Shown here piece after piece: positions 1 to 4,742 of a stretch of DNA of 7,053 bases. A model generated the notes under the pieces. The model saw nothing but the letters and a program-made list of their open reading frames with translations, did not search any database and had not been told where the DNA came from. Origin of the DNA: an uncultured Pseudomonadota bacterium (GTDB lineage: Bacteria; Pseudomonadota; Gammaproteobacteria; Burkholderiales; SG8-39); assembly GCA_903895005.1 (NCBI GenBank), contig CAITSH010000391.1:1-7053 (forward strand), in the 5' to 3' direction. The number at the start of each line of letters is the position of its first letter. The stretch's first letter is position 1. The translations under genes and the position numbers were made by a program.

Positions 1-543
1 ATGCCGTTCGAGGGATTCTCGCAGGCCGATTACGCGCAAAAAATGATCAGCGAATACAAGGCGGCGAAGATCCCGGCCGCGCAGGTGTTTCCACAGTCGT
101 TCAACAAGGACGACATCCTGTATTGGGTGAAACACGAGCCGGCATTCGCGAAACAGGCGGTGTTCCTGGATGCGGCCAACAATGTCGCCGCACTACCCGG
201 CCTGGACAAACTCAAGGCCTACAAACGCGAGGGTGTGGAGATCGTCGGCCCGCCGATTTTTGCGCTGCTCGCAGCCGAAAACGGCAGCATCGTGCCTTCC
301 ACATACGCCAAAAATGCCAGGGCCGCGGGGCTTGGCATCATCACATGGAGCCTGGAGCGCTCGGGGGTGCTCGCCAACGGCAAGAACGGTTTTTATTACC
401 AGAGCTTTGATGCAGCCATCCGCCGCGACGGCGACGTGATGCAGGTGTTGGACGTGCTTGCGAAGGAAGTCGGGATCATGGGGATTTTTTCCGACTGGCC
501 CGCGACGGTGACTTACTACGCCAGTTGCATGGGCCTCAAGTAA
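1..543 (+). CDS. Glycerophosphodiester phosphodiesterase, C-terminal part (5' end outside window)
   Basis: The 180 visible residues match the C-terminal half of the GlpQ/GDPD TIM-barrel family, which hydrolyses glycerophosphodiesters to glycerol-3-phosphate and an alcohol. Family-like segments are the opening PFEGFSQADYAQKM, the VEIVGPPIF strand near residue 80, GLGIITWSLERSG near residues 111-123, and the closing GIFSDWPATVTYYASCMG, which corresponds to the G-[LI]-F-[ST]-D-[FW]-P signature of the last barrel strand. The ATG at base 1 is probably an internal methionine: the usual N-terminal H-R-G and E-x-D catalytic segments are missing, so the gene should start upstream. Signal peptide and localisation cannot be judged. 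The stop is TAA at 541-543. It is the only plus-strand gene, convergent with everything else here. The family call is firm; substrate is unknown. Confidence 0.88.
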   Translation: MPFEGFSQADYAQKMISEYKAAKIPAAQVFPQSFNKDDILYWVKHEPAFAKQAVFLDAANNVAALPGLDKLKAYKREGVEIVGPPIFALLAAENGSIVPSTYAKNARAAGLGIITWSLERSGVLANGKNGFYYQSFDAAIRRDGDVMQVLDVLAKEVGIMGIFSDWPATVTYYASCMGLK

Positions 544-586
544 GCGCGCCCTTCCGGAATCAGCTGCAAACCCTTGCCGGGTGCGC
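544..586 (+). terminator. Possible weak hairpin terminator after the phosphodiesterase gene
   Basis: Directly after the stop codon, GCGCGCCC (544-551) can pair with GGGTGCGC (579-586) as an 8-bp stem with one G-U pair. The loop is long, about 27 nt, and contains a smaller palindrome, TTCCGGAA. Only a short CTTT follows, so this is at best a weak intrinsic terminator. In GC-rich DNA such a stem can arise by chance. Confidence 0.25.
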
Positions 587-718
587 CTTTCCGGCCAGTC
601 CTTGGAGAAGGCTCAGGCTGATGACGCATCTCGCCCCGTGGCGGCGGCCCGACCCTGACCACCCAAACCCGGTTTTAATCGGGGCCCCTGGCAAATCCGG
701 CCCGGAGCACGCTGCGGC

Positions 719-988
719 TTACCGCGCTTGCGCCCGAAGCTCCGCGAGAACGCCCAGAGCCAAACTCCGATCCTCCTCATCAAACATCCCCAGACCCGCC
801 AACGCACTGTCAACAAGGGCCCGCTCGCGCCGGTCAAGCCGGTCGTGACAGACTTTTTCCAGCATGTACTGCACCTTCAACTCGGACATCGACTTGGCGA
901 TGTTTTCACTGGTGCGGGGATTTGATTCCGCGTTCACGCCGGATTGATCAAACGAGTTCTCGGTATGCGCGGATGAAACGTGTTGCAT
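719..988 (-). CDS. Small hypothetical protein (89 aa), candidate target of the adjacent regulator
   Basis: I do not recognise this protein. It is 89 residues, soluble-looking, without signal peptide or membrane segment. The first ~30 residues are polar and low in hydrophobics (rich in S, N, E), suggesting a flexible tail. Residues ~33-88 are charged and helix-prone, with the run RLDRRERALVDSALAGLG followed by an acidic FDEED and a final LALGVLAELRAQ helix. There is one cysteine, at residue 47. The start is well supported: CGGAGG lies 6 nt upstream of the ATG, close to an ideal Shine-Dalgarno. The gene sits 161 bases downstream of the response regulator on the same strand, behind a repeat/palindrome element that could be an operator, so it may have its own regulated promoter. 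The stop is TAA. That it is a real gene is likely; any function is unknown. Confidence 0.65.
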   Translation of the reverse strand: MQHVSSAHTENSFDQSGVNAESNPRTSENIAKSMSELKVQYMLEKVCHDRLDRRERALVDSALAGLGMFDEEDRSLALGVLAELRAQAR

Positions 989-994
989 GGCAAG

Positions 995-1000
995 CCTCCG
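995..1000 (-). promoter_or_regulatory. Strong ribosome binding site of the 89-aa gene
   Basis: On the minus strand the sequence reads CGGAGG-CTTGCC-ATG, a full GGAGG core with a 6-nt spacer. It is the best Shine-Dalgarno in the window and the main evidence that the small gene is translated from 988. Confidence 0.7.
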
Positions 1001-1056
1001 TGTGTTTTAAATTTCCTTGGGAAGAAAGTTACACGGAGCGCATTCTGCCTTCCGTA

Positions 1057-1085
1057 AATCTATTGTGGCCGTTTCGTAACGAAAC
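1057..1085 (-). promoter_or_regulatory. Possible promoter of the 89-aa gene
   Basis: On the minus strand, TAGATT (1062 down to 1057) matches the -10 consensus at four of six positions. About 16-17 bp upstream, where a -35 box belongs, stand only TTTCGT/GTTTCG, a poor match. This position falls inside the direct repeat described separately. A weak -35 covered by a regulator site is the usual layout for promoters activated by OmpR-family proteins. The assignment rests on inspection only. Confidence 0.25.
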
Positions 1086-1091
1086 GTAACG
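1070..1091 (-). promoter_or_regulatory. Candidate OmpR/RstA-type operator: direct repeat overlapping a palindrome
   Basis: The plus strand shows CGTAACG at 1075-1081 and again at 1085-1091, a perfect 7-bp direct repeat with a 10-bp period. On the minus strand this reads CGTTACG-TTT-CGTTACG. It overlaps a perfect palindrome, CGTTTCGT-A-ACGAAACG, at 1070-1086. OmpR-family regulators bind tandem half-sites spaced one helical turn apart, and the E. coli RstA box (TACATNTNGTTACA) contains the same GTTAC core. The element lies between the RstA-like regulator gene and the 89-aa gene, about 80-100 bases before the latter's start. A single GTTACA in the opposite orientation occurs at 1028-1033. Structure is seen directly; the binding protein is inferred. 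Confidence 0.45.
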
Positions 1092-1128
1092 CGCGCTTGA
1101 TGCGTTGCAAAGCCCTGATTTCACGCCC

Positions 1129-1144
1129 GGTCCATCGCCGGACC
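1129..1144 (-). terminator. Short hairpin downstream of the response regulator gene
   Basis: GGTCC (1129-1133) and GGACC (1140-1144) form a 5-bp stem with a 6-nt loop, starting 5 bases past the regulator's stop codon. No T-run follows on the minus strand, so intrinsic termination is doubtful. It may do no more than stabilise the 3' end of the mRNA. Confidence 0.2.
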
Positions 1145-1149
1145 TGCGA

Positions 1150-1908
1150 TCAGCCCCAGTCGGTGCGGCTGAAAAGATAACCCTTGGCCCGCACCGTCTT
1201 GATACGGGTCGGATTTTCCGCATCGTCACACAGGCTCTTGCGCAGGCGCGAGATGCGCATGTCAATGGAACGATCCAGGCCGTCGTGCTCGATGCCGCGC
1301 AACTTCGACTGGATGTCATCGCGCGACAGAATGGTTCCGGCGTTGCTCGCCAACAGCCAGAGCAGGTCGAATTCCGCCGTCTTCATCGGAATCTCCTTCT
1401 GCTCCAGATGCACCGTGCGCGAGGCCCGGTCGATGCGAAACTTGCCGAAAACGAACTCATCCTGCGCCTCGGCCACGGCCGGGGCGGGGCCGGCGCGGCG
1501 CAGGCAGGCGCGAATGCGTGCCAGCACCACGCGCGGTTCCGCCGGTTTCAGGATGTAGTCGTCCGCACCCAGCTCAAGCCCCAGCACCTGGTCAAGGTCC
1601 TCGTCCCGCGCCGTGAGCATCAGAATGGGGCCGCGGTAGTGCTCCCTGACCTCGCGACAGATGTCAAACCCGTCCTTGCCCGGAAGCATGCCGTCGAGCA
1701 CGACCGCGTCTGGCATGGAGTCAAGGATGCGCTGCACAGCTAGATTGCCCTTTGACTCGTACTCGACCACAAGCCCCTGCTTTTCCAAAAAGCGCCCCAG
1801 CGTCATCAGGGCAATTTCATCATCCTCGATAATCAGGATGCGTTTGGCATCGCTGCTTTTTACGTCGCTGCTTTTTACGTCGTTGCTTTTCGCGTCATTG
1901 CTTTTCAT
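1150..1908 (-). CDS. OmpR-family response regulator, RstA-like
   Basis: This is a 252-residue cytoplasmic DNA-binding response regulator. An N-terminal receiver domain (about 23-135) has the acidic pocket in ILIIEDD (E28-D30), phosphoacceptor D72 in VVLDGMLPGKDG, switch T99 in LMLTARD and conserved K121 in YILKP. A winged-helix Trans_Reg_C domain (about 153-248) contains FDLLWLLASNAG, LRGIEHDGLDRSID, ISRLRK and RIKTVRAKGYLF. The last segments closely resemble E. coli RstA, more than OmpR or PhoP as I recall them. The partner here is an unorthodox hybrid kinase rather than an RstB-type one, so no symbol is assigned. The start overlaps the kinase stop in ATGA, with only a weak GGGAA upstream, so translational coupling is likely. 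Residues 2-21 are a four-fold KS[NS]D[AV] repeat outside the receiver fold, an unusual extension. The regulator should receive phosphate from the kinase's HPt domain. Confidence 0.93.
   Translation of the reverse strand: MKSNDAKSNDVKSSDVKSSDAKRILIIEDDEIALMTLGRFLEKQGLVVEYESKGNLAVQRILDSMPDAVVLDGMLPGKDGFDICREVREHYRGPILMLTARDEDLDQVLGLELGADDYILKPAEPRVVLARIRACLRRAGPAPAVAEAQDEFVFGKFRIDRASRTVHLEQKEIPMKTAEFDLLWLLASNAGTILSRDDIQSKLRGIEHDGLDRSIDMRISRLRKSLCDDAENPTRIKTVRAKGYLFSRTDWG
1846..1905 (-). repeat. Four-copy 15-bp in-frame tandem repeat at the start of the response regulator gene
   Basis: Four consecutive 15-bp units follow the ATG. On the minus strand each begins AAAAGCA and ends GA[CT]G plus two variable bases; the units lie at 1891-1905, 1876-1890, 1861-1875 and 1846-1860. 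They encode KSNDA, KSNDV, KSSDV and KSSDA. The two middle units differ at a single base, and the others at a few positions. Because the unit is five codons, copy-number change keeps the frame. The peptide is hydrophilic and lies ahead of the first receiver strand, so it should not disturb that domain. Confidence 0.9.
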
Positions 1909-4526
1909 GTCTTGTTCCCGGCCTTCGATTGACTGACCCAGGCGCGCAATTCACCCGCCACGCCGCAAAGCGCGGCGGACAGTTGGCTTGCGACCTGCCG
2001 GGCCTCGGCAACCTCACCCGCGCGCGCGGCGCGATTAAGTGCAGACCCGAGACCCTCGTCGCCGGGGTTTGCGTAGACACCCCAGCTGCCGTTTATTTTA
2101 TGCGCTTCTGCGGCCAGCGGGGAAAGTTCACCGCTCTGCGCAAAAGCGATGATGCTGGAGGCAAACAGCAGGTAATCATCGGCCACCTTGGCCGCGATCT
2201 CGGCAAACAAGTCCAGGTCGCCGTCGATGCCCTGTATCGCCTTGTCAAAACGGGCGTCCGCCACCGGCGCGCCCGCGTCGCCCGAGGGCGCTGCCGCGGC
2301 GAGAGCCATGACGCGGTTGACCTCCTCAAACAGCGATTGCGCCGTGAACGGCTTGGAGACATAACCGTCCATGCCGGCGCTGAGGCAGCGCTCCCGGTCG
2401 CTGGCGAGGGCGTGCGCGGTCACGGCGATCACACGCGAGCCGCACACCGGGTGCGGCATTGCGCGCAGGCGCCGCAGGAAATCAAAACCGCTCATTTCAG
2501 GCAACTGCACGTCCAGCAGGATCAGATCGGGCGCGGCGCTACCGATCAGCTCAAAACCGCGCGCCCCGGATGCGGCCTCCAGCACCTCGTAACCGTGCTT
2601 GGTCAGCAGCCGCTGGACGATCAGGCGGTTGGTCGCGTTATCCTCGACCACCAGTACGCGCAGGCCGGCGCGCTGACCGCCAACCCCAACCTGCGTCATG
2701 GAAACAGGGGCGGCTACCGGCATCGCCGCACGAAAAAATGGAATTTCGAAAAAAAACACCGCACCACGGCCCGGTTCGCTTTCAAACCAGATGCGCCCGC
2801 CCATGTCCTCCACCAGACGCTTGCAAATCGCCAGTCCCAGGCCGGTGCCCCCAAATTCTCGCGTCGCCGATGCATCGGCCTGCGCAAAGGCGTCAAAAAT
2901 CCGCACACGCTGGTCCTGCGCAATGCCGACTCCGGTGTCGCGAATCTCAACATGCGCCATCACGCTGCGCGTGTCTGAGGGCGTCGTTTCAACCGTCACC
3001 TCAATGCCGCCACTGGCGGTGAACTTTACGGCGTTGCTCAGCAGGTTTGCCAGCACCTGATTCAGGCGCGCAGAATCCCCCAGCAAGGAAAGCTCCGCAG
3101 CGGATGCGTCACGGAACGAAAACGCCAGCCCCTTGCGCGCCGCCTGCATCGAAAATGACTCCACCGTCGCGGCCAGCGCCTGCCCGATCGAGAACGGCGC
3201 ATTCACCAGCCCGACATGCCCGGTCTCTATTTCCGAGAAGTCCAGGACATCATTCATCAGCTGCAGCAAGACATCGGCCGCCCTGCGTGTGAGATTCAGG
3301 TACTGCCGCTGTTCGGCGCTCAGGTCCGAATCCAGGACCAGATCGGTCATGCCGATGATGCCGTTCAGGGGCGTGCGGATTTCGTGGCTCACGTTGGCCA
3401 GAAACTCGCTCTTGGCCACGTTTGCCGCCTCGGCGCGCGCCTGCGCCCGTTTGAGCTCGGTGATATCCACGCGCACGCCCACCCTGTCGCCGCCCGGGGT
3501 GCGCCGATCGGCAATGCGCAGCCAGGTGCCATCGGGCAATTCCCGCTCGATGATTGCGTTTTCGCTGAGATGCGTGGCCATGCGCTCCGCCACCCATTCC
3601 TCCTCACGGCCCACGGCCTGCACATATTGCCCGCGCAGGGCGCCGCCGCGAATCAGGTCCTCGAAGCGGACGCCCGGAACAATGAGATCTCTCGACAGGG
3701 CGTAGAACTGCCGGTAACGCTCGTTGCAAATCACCAGACGGTCGTTTTCGTCAAACATGACAAAACCGCTTTCGAGCGACTCGACGGCCGAGCGCAGCCG
3801 CTCGGACGCCGCAACGATCTCCGACTGCTGCGCCGCCAGTTTGGCCACCGCGAGTGTCATCACCTCACCCATCTGCTCGAACTCGAGCGCGCTGCCGCTG
3901 ATGTCAACGGGCTCGGCCCGGCCTGACGGAAGATCCGTGGCAAACTTGGTGAGCCACGCGATGGCCCGCGAGTCGCGCTTGAGCGCCATATCGAGCAACC
4001 ACAAGCTCGCGCCAAGACAGACCAGCAGGCCGACCAAGGCATCCCGCCACGCCAGCCTGCCCATGTCCTCCAGCACGTGTATTTCCGGCACAACCAGCAC
4101 CGCGCCAAGGCGGGCGCGTTTCCCTATGGTGCGGACGATGGCGCCGGAACCGATCTCGCCGCCACGCGAAGAGCTTAGCTGCGGCAAGTGGTCGTCGCGA
4201 AAAATACGGCGCACCGGCGCGCCGAATGCGTCGGTCAGGCGGATTTCCCGCACGCCGGGCGCGCGCATTGCGGCCAGCAGCAACGTATCGAGCGCCGCCT
4301 GGTCGCCGCTCTCCACCGGGTGTTCCGTCGCCGCGGCCAACATATCGGCAATGGCGGAGACATCGCGCTCGAGGGATTGCTCAAAGCGGTTGGAAACTTC
4401 CGGCACCAGATAGGCGGCAAAGGCGAGCAGCATCACCGACAGCAGCAGTGAATGAGTCAGCGCGCTGCGCGAATAAAAGCGCCGCGGCACACACATTGAC
4501 AGCAGGCGGCGCATCAGCGCAGACAC
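1905..4526 (-). CDS. Unorthodox hybrid sensor histidine kinase (sensor-PAS-HisKA-HATPase-REC-HPt)
   Basis: An 873-residue inner-membrane kinase. It has TM1 at about 22-41, a periplasmic region at about 42-160 (possibly Cache/PDC-like around GVREIRLTDAFGAPV), TM2 at about 162-181, and a PAS domain at about 245-355 resembling PAS_7. HisKA follows with SHEIRTP (H381), then HATPase with N box NLLSNAVKF (494-502), DTGVGI (530-535) and GGTGLGLAI (559-567). The receiver (622-740) has E628/D629, phosphoacceptor D672, T703 and K725. The C-terminal HPt domain (about 758-866) has H809 in AHKINGSWG. Phosphate should flow H381, D672, H809, then D72 of the neighbouring regulator, whose ATG overlaps this stop. 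The signal is unknown. Residue numbers use the GTG at 4526, which lacks a clear Shine-Dalgarno. The ATG at 4514, four codons in, is at least as good and overlaps the stop of a possible leader ORF. Confidence 0.94.
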   Translation of the reverse strand: MSALMRRLLSMCVPRRFYSRSALTHSLLLSVMLLAFAAYLVPEVSNRFEQSLERDVSAIADMLAAATEHPVESGDQAALDTLLLAAMRAPGVREIRLTDAFGAPVRRIFRDDHLPQLSSSRGGEIGSGAIVRTIGKRARLGAVLVVPEIHVLEDMGRLAWRDALVGLLVCLGASLWLLDMALKRDSRAIAWLTKFATDLPSGRAEPVDISGSALEFEQMGEVMTLAVAKLAAQQSEIVAASERLRSAVESLESGFVMFDENDRLVICNERYRQFYALSRDLIVPGVRFEDLIRGGALRGQYVQAVGREEEWVAERMATHLSENAIIERELPDGTWLRIADRRTPGGDRVGVRVDITELKRAQARAEAANVAKSEFLANVSHEIRTPLNGIIGMTDLVLDSDLSAEQRQYLNLTRRAADVLLQLMNDVLDFSEIETGHVGLVNAPFSIGQALAATVESFSMQAARKGLAFSFRDASAAELSLLGDSARLNQVLANLLSNAVKFTASGGIEVTVETTPSDTRSVMAHVEIRDTGVGIAQDQRVRIFDAFAQADASATREFGGTGLGLAICKRLVEDMGGRIWFESEPGRGAVFFFEIPFFRAAMPVAAPVSMTQVGVGGQRAGLRVLVVEDNATNRLIVQRLLTKHGYEVLEAASGARGFELIGSAAPDLILLDVQLPEMSGFDFLRRLRAMPHPVCGSRVIAVTAHALASDRERCLSAGMDGYVSKPFTAQSLFEEVNRVMALAAAAPSGDAGAPVADARFDKAIQGIDGDLDLFAEIAAKVADDYLLFASSIIAFAQSGELSPLAAEAHKINGSWGVYANPGDEGLGSALNRAARAGEVAEARQVASQLSAALCGVAGELRAWVSQSKAGNKT

Positions 4527-4639
4527 CGCAACGAATCCGGCACGGTACCCGAAGGCATGGGTTTCGGCACTAGCCCTGGTTCTAACGCCAACCCTAACTC
4601 CAGCCCGACAGTCGCACCCATATGATTTGCATTCCGCAT
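4514..4639 (-). CDS. Possible short leader ORF (41 aa) coupled to the kinase
   Basis: A 41-codon reading frame starts at ATG 4639, with AGGGG 6 nt upstream (4646-4650). It ends at TGA 4516-4514, which overlaps the kinase's alternative ATG start as TGATG. This junction, and the absence of a recognisable Shine-Dalgarno before the kinase, would suit a leader peptide whose translation feeds ribosomes to the kinase. Against it, third codon positions carry much more A and T than the neighbouring genes, and the peptide (with a GLELGLALEPGLVPKP stretch) resembles nothing I know. It may be plain 5' untranslated sequence. Confidence 0.25.
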   Translation of the reverse strand: MRNANHMGATVGLELGLALEPGLVPKPMPSGTVPDSLRCLR

Positions 4640-4717
4640 CCGTGTCCCCTCGCCGCCCCCCGGCCAGCGGCCGCCAGTTTCACCCGGCTCGACCGCGCGC
4701 CAATCTAGCATGCCACG

Positions 4718-4734
4718 GCCCGCCTCTGTGGGCC
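4718..4734 (-). terminator. Short inverted repeat after the peroxidase gene
   Basis: GGCCC (4718-4722) and GGGCC (4730-4734) form a 5-bp stem with a 7-nt loop, 8 bases past the peroxidase stop. No T-run follows, so an intrinsic terminator is not well supported. Whether the peroxidase transcript reads through into the kinase cannot be decided from sequence alone. Confidence 0.18.
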
Positions 4735-4742
4735 AAAGATGC

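Noticed and set aside
613..837. Minus-strand frame (74 codons) and a plus-strand frame at 525-848 overlapping the small gene and the gap
   Set aside because: Compositionally odd (many R, G, W, P), no ribosome binding site seen, and both conflict with the better-supported gene at 719-988.
1105..1743. Plus-strand open frame (212 codons) opposite the response regulator
   Set aside because: It is antisense to the conserved receiver and winged-helix domains and has no recognisable motif, so it is a shadow frame.
1929..2978. Long plus-strand open frame (349 codons) opposite the kinase gene
   Set aside because: It lies wholly antisense to the receiver, HPt and ATPase domains of a well-supported kinase. 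Its translation is rich in R, H, G and Q and matches no family. Such shadows are expected in GC-rich coding DNA.
4581..4600. Telomere-like TTAGGG/GTTAG repetition on the minus strand
   Set aside because: Only two or three degenerate copies occur within about 20 bases, which is not enough for a repeat array or a recognised element.
4621..4626. TATGAT, a good -10 hexamer on the plus strand
   Set aside because: No matching -35 box was seen and no plus-strand gene lies downstream of it.
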